Both the position numbers and the translations under genes were made by a program. DNA of 18,819 nucleotides. It comes from Gammaproteobacteria bacterium. Lineage in GTDB: Bacteria; Pseudomonadota; Gammaproteobacteria; Pseudomonadales; Pseudohongiellaceae. Positions 7,327-14,748 of the stretch are shown piece after piece (within the stretch, counting starts at the first letter, position 1; the number at the start of each line of letters is the position of its first letter). Below the pieces are notes generated by a model. That model saw only the letters and a list, made by a program, of their open reading frames with translations, searched no databases and had not been told where the DNA came from. The DNA is taken from contig NZJB01000110.1 of the NCBI GenBank assembly GCA_002691885.1, forward strand, positions 1 through 18,819, in the 5' to 3' direction.

Positions 7327-8610
7327 TTGACCCTCAGTATTCGAAACATCGCCCTCGTCTTACTCCTTGTACTCCTGGTCAGTGCGAGCGCCATCCTGTG
7401 GCGCGCGCCGTCAGTCGAGTCCGGAACCATAGTTCACTCTGAGGGTCTTTCGCCGGGCGACCTGGTTGTGCGCGGTGAGTATCTGGTTACGGCTGGAAAC
7501 TGCGCCAGTTGTCATACGACTCAGGACGGCGCCTTCATGAGCGGCGGATTACCGTTCAGAACGCCTTTCGGCACTATTTATTCCACAAATATCACGCCAG
7601 ACCAGCTTACCGGAATTGGCAATTGGAACGAGATCGATTTCCTGAACTCGTTGCGTCACGGCGTGCGCCCTGACGGAGATCATCTGTATCCGGCCTTTCC
7701 TTATACGGCCTATACCAAAGTCAGCGATGATGACATTCTGGCAATGTTTGCTTATTTGAAGTCGATCAAGCCGGTGCGTACAAGCCCACCGCAAAATGAT
7801 CTAGCTTTTCCCTTTAATTTCCGGCCACTGATGGCATTCTGGAAGCTGCTGTATTTTCAGCCTGGGGTTTATGTAGCTCACGAAGACCAATCGGATCATT
7901 GGAACAGAGGCGCTTATCTGGTAGAGGCGCTCGCTCACTGCAGCGCTTGCCACACGCCGCGCAACAGTCTGGGCGCAGAACGGGCTACTGCACATATGGG
8001 TGGCGGAGAATTTCTAGATCTGGTCGGCCAAGAACACTATCGACCCTGGTCAGCCCCTAATCTTACTGCGACGGAACGTGGCCTCGCGCTGTGGTCAGAG
8101 CATGATCTGACGGATTACTTGAAAACTGCACGAAATGACATGCTCGAATCGTTCGGGCCGATGAATGAAGTCATCATCAACAGCACGCGCTATCTCGAAG
8201 CGCAAGACATCGAAGCTATGGTGACTTATCTGAAGAGCCTTCCAGCTGTGCCTGAGCACCAGGCAGCTGTGCCGAATCCCGAGATCATGGGCAGGGGAAG
8301 AACCATCTACAACCTTAACTGTGGTACCTGCCACCTTCCTACCGGTGAAGGGGACCCTGATATGGCACCTCGTCTAGATCGCGGCAGTCTGGTTGTGCAG
8401 GACGAAAACCCTGCTTCGATGATTAATGCGATTCTATATGGACCGCATCTACCGAGCCCGCCATTGCCGCCAAAGTGGCGTGAGCCCATGCAGGACTTCC
8501 AGTATCTGCTTGACGATGAAGAAGTGGCCGCAGCGGTGACCTTCATCCGTCACTCCTGGGGTAATACATCTGGTATTGTCACCACAGATCAGGTAGCCAG
8601 GCAGCGCTAG
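7327..8610 (+). CDS. Membrane-anchored tri-haem cytochrome c (alcohol dehydrogenase cytochrome subunit-like)
   Basis: This 427-residue protein has an N-terminal hydrophobic helix (about 7-24) and three cytochrome c domains with haem motifs CASCH (59-63), CSACH (205-209) and CGTCH (332-336). The architecture and first-domain sequence (GEYLVTAGNCASCH, PFGTIYSTNITPD, DGDHLYPAFPYTAYT) match the cytochrome subunit of membrane alcohol/gluconate dehydrogenases, which passes electrons to ubiquinone or a terminal oxidase. The start is TTG, with GGTGAG eight bases upstream and the hydrophobic helix directly after it. No dehydrogenase subunit of that enzyme type is adjacent. It instead precedes the DUF1592/DUF1552 genes by 85 bases, suggesting it is their electron acceptor. 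It could also serve the PQQ enzyme at 565; that is inference. Confidence 0.92.
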   Translation: MTLSIRNIALVLLLVLLVSASAILWRAPSVESGTIVHSEGLSPGDLVVRGEYLVTAGNCASCHTTQDGAFMSGGLPFRTPFGTIYSTNITPDQLTGIGNWNEIDFLNSLRHGVRPDGDHLYPAFPYTAYTKVSDDDILAMFAYLKSIKPVRTSPPQNDLAFPFNFRPLMAFWKLLYFQPGVYVAHEDQSDHWNRGAYLVEALAHCSACHTPRNSLGAERATAHMGGGEFLDLVGQEHYRPWSAPNLTATERGLALWSEHDLTDYLKTARNDMLESFGPMNEVIINSTRYLEAQDIEAMVTYLKSLPAVPEHQAAVPNPEIMGRGRTIYNLNCGTCHLPTGEGDPDMAPRLDRGSLVVQDENPASMINAILYGPHLPSPPLPPKWREPMQDFQYLLDDEEVAAAVTFIRHSWGNTSGIVTTDQVARQR

Positions 8611-8643
8611 CCTGCTTCGGCGTATAATACAGCAAAATAAGTC

Positions 8644-8685
8644 TTGACCGGACTCGTGATATGGGTAGTTTTAGGGTTTAACCCT
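8644..8685 (+). promoter_or_regulatory. Possible promoter with palindromic operator before the DUF1592 gene
   Basis: TTGACC (8644-8649) is followed after 16 bases by TAGTTT (8666-8671), a weak sigma-70-like pair. Directly downstream is the perfect dyad AGGGTT-T-AACCCT (8673-8685), 10 bases before the first possible ATG of the next gene. A separate TATAAT at 8623-8628 has no matching -35. The arrangement would suit a repressor site, but no regulator gene is present in the window. Confidence 0.3.
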
Positions 8686-8695
8686 CCCCACAGGA

Positions 8696-10486
8696 ATGGT
8701 AATCCGCTTGGACAGACACAGCGCAGGCGAAAAGCCCATAAACAGTTATTGGCATGACTGTCGATGTCTCGTGGGATCAGCCCGCGGGCAAGCCGTCATT
8801 ATTGCTCTGGCGCTCGGCGCTCTCGCCGGATGCAGCGATCCGCAAAGTGCTGAGTCCGCTGAGCAGCAGAGTGCCGGCTCGCCGCTGCGTACTCGGTTGC
8901 TGACGGCTGATCAATACACCAACTCAATCGCTCAGCTTTTCGGTGAGGACATTGCTGAAAGTATCTTGCCGCCGATTCCGCCGATGGCGCGGACGGATGG
9001 GCTGCTGGCTTCGGGCAGCGCATTCGTGGGAGTCACCTCGGATCAGGTCTCTCAGATTCAGCAGACTGCCGCATCAATCGCAGCTCAGGTCGTCGATCAG
9101 GATCATCGTGATTTTCTGATCCCCTGCTCGCCGGAAGAGACAGAAGCGGCTGATACCAGCTGTGCTGCACTTTTCCTGGAAGAGACCGGCCGACTGCTGT
9201 TTCGTCGTCCGCTGAGTGAAAGCCGACTCTCGGATCTCGTGCAAATCGCGGATTATGCTGCGGAGCAGACCGGTGACTTTTATGATGGACTGTCACTGGC
9301 CCTTGAAGCCATGCTGATCAGCCCGGATTTCATTTTCATCGCTGATCGCGCTGAGGCTGACCCTGATGCGCCCAGCCAGCAGCGCCTTGATGCCTATTCA
9401 CTGGCTTCAAGATTGAGTTTTTTACTGTGGAATGCCCCGCCTGATGACGTTCTGCTACAGGAAGCGGAAGCGGGCATTCTTTACACTCAGCAGGGCCTGG
9501 CCGGGGCAGTGGATCGAATGCTCGGCAGCGCGCGCCTCGAATCAGGCGTCAGGGCGTTCTTTGATGATCTGATGGCCTTTGACGAATTTAACAGCCTCGC
9601 TAAGGACCCCCTTGTGTATCCCATGGTCACGGGAACCACTCTTGATCATGCTCGTGAGCAAACTCTGCGCACGATCGTTGACCACCTTGTCGCACGGCAG
9701 GCGGACTACCGAGATCTTTTCACCACGCGACAAACCTTCATGTCTATGCAGCTTGCCGCAGTTTACGATACGCCGGCCGGTCAGGGCTGGGGGCCTTTCG
9801 AGTTTGAAGAAGAGGGCCCTCGGTTGGGCTTACTGACTCATGTCAGCTTTTTAGCTGCGAATTCTCATTCGGTGCGAAGTTCGCCGACCCTCAGGGGCAA
9901 GGCGCTGCGCGAAACCTTTCTGTGCCAGCGAGTGCCTGATCCTCCGCCGGACGTTGACTTTTCTTCTTTGGAAGAAGCTGAGGACGCTGCGACAGCGAAA
10001 GAACGCTTGGCGGTTCATAACACCAATCCATCCTGTGCCGGGTGTCACCTAATCACCGACCCGATGGGTCTTTCACTGGAAAATTTTGACGGCGCAGGTC
10101 GTTTCCGTGAGACTGAAAATGGCGCGCCATTAGACATAGCCGGCGAACTGGACGGCATTTTCTACGAGGACATTGCCGGTCTGGCACATGCTATCCGTAA
10201 TCATCCTAAATTGTCCGCTTGCCTGATCAATCGACTGTATGCATACGGGACGGGTGGACCTGTTTCTCTGAGGAAGGACAGGGATACGCTAGCGGAATTT
10301 GAAGCGCGTTTTGCGAAAAATGGGTATAAATTACCGACGTTATTGCGCGATATAGCGCTGTCGGATGCATTTTCCCGCGTGAGGTCTGAAGAATCTAGGT
10401 TTAAAATGCCGAATCCGCTGCGAATTAAAGCGCCCGCCGAGAGAGCTGAATCTACTATGGCTTTGCCAAGCATGGAGAACGAATGA
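8696..10486 (+). CDS. Haem-binding lipoprotein with DUF1595/DUF1592/DUF1588/DUF1585 domains
   Basis: This 596-residue protein has the domain set best known from Planctomycetes. A divergent N-terminal region (66-135) is followed by a DUF1595-like segment (CAALFLEETGRLLFRRPL, 156-173), DUF1592 (LDAYSLASRLSFLLWNAPPDD, in parts, 231-251), DUF1588 (GLLTHVSFLAANSHSVRSSP through CAGCH and DPMGLSLENFDGAGRFR) and DUF1585 (AHAIRNHPKLSACLINRLYAYGTG to the C-terminus). CAGCH (447-451) is a c-type haem site. Lipobox LAGC (Cys46) shows envelope anchoring. The first ATG (8696) has AGGA touching it; an in-frame GTG at 8771 gives a much more normal lipoprotein signal peptide but has no clear ribosome-binding site, so the start is uncertain. 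Its stop overlaps the DUF1552 start by four bases (ATGA). Function of the family is unknown; a periplasmic redox role is inferred. Confidence 0.9.
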   Translation: MVIRLDRHSAGEKPINSYWHDCRCLVGSARGQAVIIALALGALAGCSDPQSAESAEQQSAGSPLRTRLLTADQYTNSIAQLFGEDIAESILPPIPPMARTDGLLASGSAFVGVTSDQVSQIQQTAASIAAQVVDQDHRDFLIPCSPEETEAADTSCAALFLEETGRLLFRRPLSESRLSDLVQIADYAAEQTGDFYDGLSLALEAMLISPDFIFIADRAEADPDAPSQQRLDAYSLASRLSFLLWNAPPDDVLLQEAEAGILYTQQGLAGAVDRMLGSARLESGVRAFFDDLMAFDEFNSLAKDPLVYPMVTGTTLDHAREQTLRTIVDHLVARQADYRDLFTTRQTFMSMQLAAVYDTPAGQGWGPFEFEEEGPRLGLLTHVSFLAANSHSVRSSPTLRGKALRETFLCQRVPDPPPDVDFSSLEEAEDAATAKERLAVHNTNPSCAGCHLITDPMGLSLENFDGAGRFRETENGAPLDIAGELDGIFYEDIAGLAHAIRNHPKLSACLINRLYAYGTGGPVSLRKDRDTLAEFEARFAKNGYKLPTLLRDIALSDAFSRVRSEESRFKMPNPLRIKAPAERAESTMALPSMENE

Positions 10487-11835
10487 TGAAAAGGCTTGAG
10501 CAGACACTGAGCAGACGTCGGTTCCTGAGGGGTACACTAAAGGGTGGGGCAGTCTCCGTTGGGCTGCCACTTTTGAATGTTTTCCTTGATGACAACGGGA
10601 CGACCTATGCAGACGGCATGCCGATTCCCCTGCGTTTCGGCACCTGGTCTTGGGGACTTGGTATGAGCGAGTCGATCTTTGTGCCGAAGAAGACCGGGGC
10701 GAACTTTGATCTTCCTGAAGAAATTGCTGCGCTAGCTCAAGTTCAAGAACACTTGAATCTATTCACTAATTTTCATGTCTTCAAAGATGATGCTCCCAAT
10801 TTGTGTCATCACTCTGGCTGGGTCGTACTGCGTTCCGGTATCGCACCAACGGCGCGGGCGAATCTGCCCGGTGAGACCATTGATGTGTCGATCGCGCGTC
10901 AGATTGGCAATGCCACTCGATTCAGAAGCCTGAGTGCAACCGCCACCGGCGATGTGCGCGACAGCTTCAGCTATGAAGGGGGAAATTCGGTCAACACGCC
11001 AGAGTGGTCTCCGCTGAGATTCTATCAGCGTCTTTTCGGTGAGGGCTTTCAGGATCCCAATGCCTCCACGTTTTCTCCTGACCCCAAAGTGTTGGTGCGC
11101 CAGAGCGCCCTCAGTGCTGTTCAGGAGGAAGCCCGCAAGCTGGAGAAATCTCTTGGCGCAGAGGATCGAGCCCGTCTGGATCAGTATTTTACGGGATTGA
11201 GAGATCTTGAGCGGCGGTTCGATCTGCAGCTCACCAAACCCGACCCCCGCGAAGCCTGTGTCGTGTTGGAAGAGCCTATGGATTTGCCAACGGGGCTGGA
11301 TGCGGATCTGGTGGCAACAAGACATCGCATGATGACTGACCTGATGCTGATGGCGGTGGCCTGCGACCAGACCCGTGTGTTCAATATGTTCTATGCTTCT
11401 GCCTTCTCAGCAACAACGCAGCCGGGATACGACAAGCCGCATCACACGGCGACTCATGAAGAAGCGGTGGATCCGGAGTTGGGCTATCAGCCCTATACCT
11501 CCTGGTATACACGTCGAGCTATGGAGGAATGGGCCTATTACGTGCAGGCCCTGGCCAACTTCAAGGAGGGTGACGGTTCTTTGCTGGACAATTCGTTCAT
11601 ATATGCCACGACTGATCAGTCCTTTGCCAAGCTGCACGCAATAGATGGTATCCCCATGTTTTCCGCAGGCACTGCCGGCGGCCGCGTCAAGAGCGGTTTG
11701 CACATCGATGGCGGTGGGTCACCCGGTTGCCGGCTCGGGTTCACCGCTCAGCGGCTGATGGGACTTGAGATAGATACTTGGGGAGATAAGAGCAACACCA
11801 CTTCAAGCGAAATTGGTGACATTCTGATCACCTGA
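10483..11835 (+). CDS. Tat-exported DUF1552-family protein
   Basis: This 450-residue DUF1552 protein has a twin-arginine signal (SRRRFLRG, 10-17, then GGAVSVGLPLL), so it is exported folded. DUF1552 and DUF1501 proteins resemble the alkaline-phosphatase/sulfatase superfamily. Conserved features here are FGTWSWGLGMSESIFVP, the NLCHHSGW histidines, KPHHTATHEEA, and the C-terminal HIDGGGSPGCRLGFTAQRLMGL segment. Genes of this family almost always follow a DUF1592/DUF1588 partner, as here, with a four-base ATGA overlap and GGAG before the start. That implies translational coupling and a shared complex. No biochemical function is established; the paired histidines could bind a metal, which is inference. 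Confidence 0.9.
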   Translation: MMKRLEQTLSRRRFLRGTLKGGAVSVGLPLLNVFLDDNGTTYADGMPIPLRFGTWSWGLGMSESIFVPKKTGANFDLPEEIAALAQVQEHLNLFTNFHVFKDDAPNLCHHSGWVVLRSGIAPTARANLPGETIDVSIARQIGNATRFRSLSATATGDVRDSFSYEGGNSVNTPEWSPLRFYQRLFGEGFQDPNASTFSPDPKVLVRQSALSAVQEEARKLEKSLGAEDRARLDQYFTGLRDLERRFDLQLTKPDPREACVVLEEPMDLPTGLDADLVATRHRMMTDLMLMAVACDQTRVFNMFYASAFSATTQPGYDKPHHTATHEEAVDPELGYQPYTSWYTRRAMEEWAYYVQALANFKEGDGSLLDNSFIYATTDQSFAKLHAIDGIPMFSAGTAGGRVKSGLHIDGGGSPGCRLGFTAQRLMGLEIDTWGDKSNTTSSEIGDILIT

Positions 11836-11855
11836 CAAATCACGGATTTCGAATT

Positions 11856-13211
11856 GTGAGCAGCCTTAATCAAGTGGCTCTGAGCCTCTCTGCTATCAGC
11901 TTCCTTGCTTGTTGTTCAGTTGCTGTGGGCGCCGATCAAGAATTGTTCGCTGAAGCCTACCGAGACGTTCCCATGCCCAAGGGCTTCAGGGTAGAGGCCA
12001 GTCAGGAGGGACCGGTATTCGCCGACGCGTCCGGCATGACGCTGTACAAATGGCCGCAGCACAAGTTGCGTAATGGATACAGCGGTGAGTCGCCCGGCTC
12101 GCCTGCCTGCTATGAAGATGTCTTGACAGTTACGGCGGGCTTGATGAGCCCCTATCCTCCGGGGATTCGCTTGCCGGAACTGGATAAGCGAAAGAGTTGC
12201 ACAGACCTGTGGAAACCTGTCACAGCGGACGAGGGCGCACAAGAGGTCGGAGAATGGATCCTTGTCGAGCGTCGCGATGGCTCGCGGCAGTGGGCCTATC
12301 AGGAGCAGCCACTGTATAGCTCAGTCAAAGATCAAGAGCCCGGAGATGTGCTTGGTGGCACTCGCCGGCGCTTCGGTGGTGATGCGCCGGCTAAGCGGGT
12401 ACCTGTCGGCCCGCCTTCGCTTCATCCCCCAGGTTTCTCAATCCGAAGCTCTTTCAACGGTCGGATGCTGGCGACAGATCGCAGTGAGTCGATCTACAGC
12501 TATGATGGCGATACTGCTGAGAGCACCAGCTGCCGTGCAGACTGTCTGGCGAAATGGAAACCGGTATTAGCGCCGTCCCTGGCCAGAGAGCAGGGCGAAT
12601 GGTCGCTGCTGGGGCGTTCTCCCGGCGAGCGCCAGTGGGTTTTCAGAGGCAAGCCGCTCTACACCTATATTCTGGATTCCGGCACCTGGTCCCAGCAGGG
12701 CAGTGACGAGCCGGGTTGGGACAATGTGTTTACCCAGGTCGCGGATTCCTACCCCTCAAGTTTCAAACCACAGCACACTCTGGTCGGCGACGTGTTGGCC
12801 GATTCGGAAGGCAAAACCATTTACATCTATTACTGCGGCGAAGATTCGCAGGATCAGTTGGGCTGCGACCATCCCACCGAAACGCAAGTTTATCGGCTGG
12901 CCATGTGCGGTGCAGGAGATCCTGAGCGTTGCCTTGAATACTGGCCTTATGTTCTGGCCGGTGACAACGAGCAAGCGATCAATCGCACCTGGTCTATTGT
13001 ATGGATTGACCATCGCACAGGTCGTTTCGCTACGCCGCAGCAGGAAGGGGCGCTTCGCGTCTGGGCCTACCGTGATCGACCGGTGTACACCTTCGCTGGC
13101 GATTCATCGCCTGGCGATGTTCATGGTGCTGGCACCGGAGAATGGCGGGGCCAGCGAAATGGCCTAAAGGCGATTATGCTGCGGGACGATTTTTTTCGGG
13201 GGACCTTGTGA
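11856..13211 (+). CDS. Exported secreted-repeat protein (Lipoprotein_15/COG4315-like, three repeats)
   Basis: This 451-residue protein has a signal peptide (1-25, AVG/ADQ; Cys19-Cys20 could alternatively be lipidated). It carries three copies of the 'secreted repeat of unknown function'. The repeat core is a Gly-x-Thr-Leu-Tyr strand, a Cys-x3-Cys or Cys-rich turn before Trp-x-Pro, then Arg-Gln-Trp-x-Tyr/Phe-x-x-x-Pro-Leu-Tyr. Copies lie at about 53-158, 203-295 and 313-430; the third has a 30-residue insert with four cysteines (327-359). The RQWAYQEQPLY, RQWVFRGKPLY and RVWAYRDRPVY lines show the repetition plainly. Start GTG is 20 bases after the DUF1552 stop with only a weak ribosome-binding site. 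It ends by overlapping the next ATG. Related repeat proteins occur beside cytochromes, but their role is unknown. Confidence 0.82.
   Translation: MSSLNQVALSLSAISFLACCSVAVGADQELFAEAYRDVPMPKGFRVEASQEGPVFADASGMTLYKWPQHKLRNGYSGESPGSPACYEDVLTVTAGLMSPYPPGIRLPELDKRKSCTDLWKPVTADEGAQEVGEWILVERRDGSRQWAYQEQPLYSSVKDQEPGDVLGGTRRRFGGDAPAKRVPVGPPSLHPPGFSIRSSFNGRMLATDRSESIYSYDGDTAESTSCRADCLAKWKPVLAPSLAREQGEWSLLGRSPGERQWVFRGKPLYTYILDSGTWSQQGSDEPGWDNVFTQVADSYPSSFKPQHTLVGDVLADSEGKTIYIYYCGEDSQDQLGCDHPTETQVYRLAMCGAGDPERCLEYWPYVLAGDNEQAINRTWSIVWIDHRTGRFATPQQEGALRVWAYRDRPVYTFAGDSSPGDVHGAGTGEWRGQRNGLKAIMLRDDFFRGTL
13198..13203 (+). promoter_or_regulatory. Ribosome-binding site that fixes the start of the last gene in the cytochrome operon
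   Basis: GGGGGA lies seven bases before ATG 13211. That ATG overlaps the upstream TGA stop (TGATG) and begins a clean signal peptide. It is therefore preferred over an in-frame ATG at 13142 that would add 23 unrelated residues. Confidence 0.75.
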
Positions 13212-14278
13212 TGGGAACTTGTCACGCGGGCAGATTGACATTCCGTGTTGTGTTGCTGAGCGGCTTGCTGATAAATCCCGCTGTTCAGGCCGAGGAGTCG
13301 AGAATCAGAAACCGAACCATCAGCTATGTGATGACCGATTTATTCTGGTCGGTTTACCAGACTGAAGATGCGCAGGCCGAGTGCCCCAAAGGCTTCAATG
13401 ACGGCCCGCGAGAGCAATTTCAGAAGCTCTTCCCTGATCACGAATCTCTGAGCGTTGAAGAGACGCAGCTTGCACAAGAAATACAGACCTGGCATCCGAA
13501 CACCGAACCTGATGGTTTCGATTTTCTCGAAGTAGAGGGAGAATTATCCTGGGGTTTGAATCTCGATGGAAAAGTGAGCGCCAATGACTTTACGCACCCG
13601 GATGGCACCCCCGGTATAGACAACGAGGTGTACCGGGCAGTCGGTTGTATCATCGGATTTCGCGGGCCCGACGGAGTGGAATATATATTCCAGAATAAAG
13701 CAATTCTTGATGAAGTCTATAATCGCATGATGATTGAACTAACCGAGGTCGACAGTCTTGAAAATGATGATTCTGTGGTTATCAATCTGTACCGAGGAAT
13801 GGACCGATTGCTAACGGATGCCACAGGCCAGAAGGTCATGGCAGGCGGCACGCAGCGTATTGACTATCGGTGGGGAGAGAGTCTGATTCAGCAGTTTGCT
13901 GGCCAGATTGTCGACGGCGTTCTAATTACCGAGCCGATCGCGGAAATGATCATGCCCTGGCAGAACCTCAGTGTGCCGTCGATTCATGTCTTCAGAGATG
14001 CGCGCTTCCAGCTCGATCTCAGTTCGGAGCAGGCAAGCGGTGTTTTGGCCGGCTATGCGGACGTAGATACCTGGTATTACCAACTGATCCGAAACGACTC
14101 GACCCATCACCTCAGCAATGGCCAAATTTCCGGTATCTCCCTGTACAAGGCGCTTAGACGGTTTGCAGAGGCCTACCCAGACCCGTTTACCGGCGAGAAC
14201 ACAGCCATTTCAACCTCGCTGGATCTCAAAATGGCGCAAGTCTATATCGTCCATCCAGACAGCCGTGCGGGAGAGTAA
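13211..14278 (+). CDS. Exported protein of unknown function with a calcium-loop-like motif
   Basis: This protein has 355 residues from ATG 13211, with a Sec signal peptide (1-27, AVQA/EE). I do not recognise a named domain. Visible features are NLDGKVSANDF (117-127), which resembles an EF-hand or dockerin-type calcium loop, followed by HPDGTPGIDNEVYRAVGCIIGF; an NLYRGMDRLLTDATGQ stretch; and two mature cysteines (Cys58, Cys146) that could form a disulfide. The C-terminal half (about 215-345) looks like a regular beta-rich domain. It is the last gene of the 7327-14278 block and is coupled to the secreted-repeat gene by a one-base overlap, so it probably works with that envelope complex. A structural, calcium-stabilised component is a guess. 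Confidence 0.8.
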   Translation: MGTCHAGRLTFRVVLLSGLLINPAVQAEESRIRNRTISYVMTDLFWSVYQTEDAQAECPKGFNDGPREQFQKLFPDHESLSVEETQLAQEIQTWHPNTEPDGFDFLEVEGELSWGLNLDGKVSANDFTHPDGTPGIDNEVYRAVGCIIGFRGPDGVEYIFQNKAILDEVYNRMMIELTEVDSLENDDSVVINLYRGMDRLLTDATGQKVMAGGTQRIDYRWGESLIQQFAGQIVDGVLITEPIAEMIMPWQNLSVPSIHVFRDARFQLDLSSEQASGVLAGYADVDTWYYQLIRNDSTHHLSNGQISGISLYKALRRFAEAYPDPFTGENTAISTSLDLKMAQVYIVHPDSRAGE

Positions 14279-14280
14279 GC

Positions 14281-14299
14281 GCTAGCCGGTTCGGCTGGC
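14281..14299. terminator. Hairpin between convergent genes, possible bidirectional terminator
   Basis: GCTAGCCG (14281-14288) pairs with CGGCTGGC (14292-14299) around a GTT loop, with one G-U pair. It begins 3 bases after the plus-strand operon stop and overlaps the minus-strand YaiI stop (14282-14284). There is no T-run on either side, so it may be a processing or stabilising stem rather than an intrinsic terminator. Confidence 0.4.
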
Positions 14300-14731
14300 G
14301 AGCAGGCGATCCAGCTGATCTGCGAACTGCTTCTTGTCGGCATTGCTGAAAGGTGCAGGTCCTCCCGTATGTTCACCGCTGCCGCGCATGGTTTCCAGAA
14401 AGTCGCGCATGTTCAAGCGAGCGCCTATGTTGTTTTTGGAGAACAGTTCTCCGCGGGGACTCAGTGCGAGTGCTTGCCGATCAATCACTTCAGCCGCCAG
14501 CGGAATGTCGCTGGTAATGACGAGATCTCCGGGGTCAGTGCGGCGCACGATTTCAGTGTCGGCGACATCAAATCCTCCCGGCACCTGAACGGCGCTGATC
14601 AGTCTTGATGGCGGTGTGCGCAGGGCTTGGTTGGCTACCAGAGTCACAGGGGTTTGTGTCCGCTCAGCGGCCCGGAACAAAATTTCTTTGATGGCGCCCG
14701 GACAGGCATCAGCATCCACCCAGATTTTCAT
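14282..14731 (-). CDS. YaiI/YqxD family protein (DUF188)
   Basis: This 149-residue protein is of the usual family length when started at ATG 14731. A longer upstream reading would add 43 residues overlapping the nitronate monooxygenase and is rejected. Hallmarks are [15 protein letters not shown] at the start, [18 protein letters not shown], and the C-terminal NMRDF...[14 protein letters not shown] block. The DxDxCP-type acidic N-terminus and the SDIPLA motif place it in a PIN/NYN-like nuclease fold, but its function is not established. It is cytoplasmic. It follows the nitronate monooxygenase gene by 17 bases on the same strand. That pairing suggests co-transcription rather than a known pathway. 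Confidence 0.92.
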   Translation of the reverse strand: MKIWVDADACPGAIKEILFRAAERTQTPVTLVANQALRTPPSRLISAVQVPGGFDVADTEIVRRTDPGDLVITSDIPLAAEVIDRQALALSPRGELFSKNNIGARLNMRDFLETMRGSGEHTGGPAPFSNADKKQFADQLDRLLASRTG

Positions 14732-14748
14732 GGCTGGCCTGAAGCCGA

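Noticed and set aside
10759..11325. A 188-codon minus-strand frame
   Set aside because: It is wholly inside the DUF1552 gene on the opposite strand and shows no family motifs or ribosome-binding site.
13142..13210. Extended N-terminus of the last cytochrome-operon gene
   Set aside because: It would overlap the secreted-repeat gene by 70 bases and bury a good signal peptide; ATG 13211 has an ideal ribosome-binding site.
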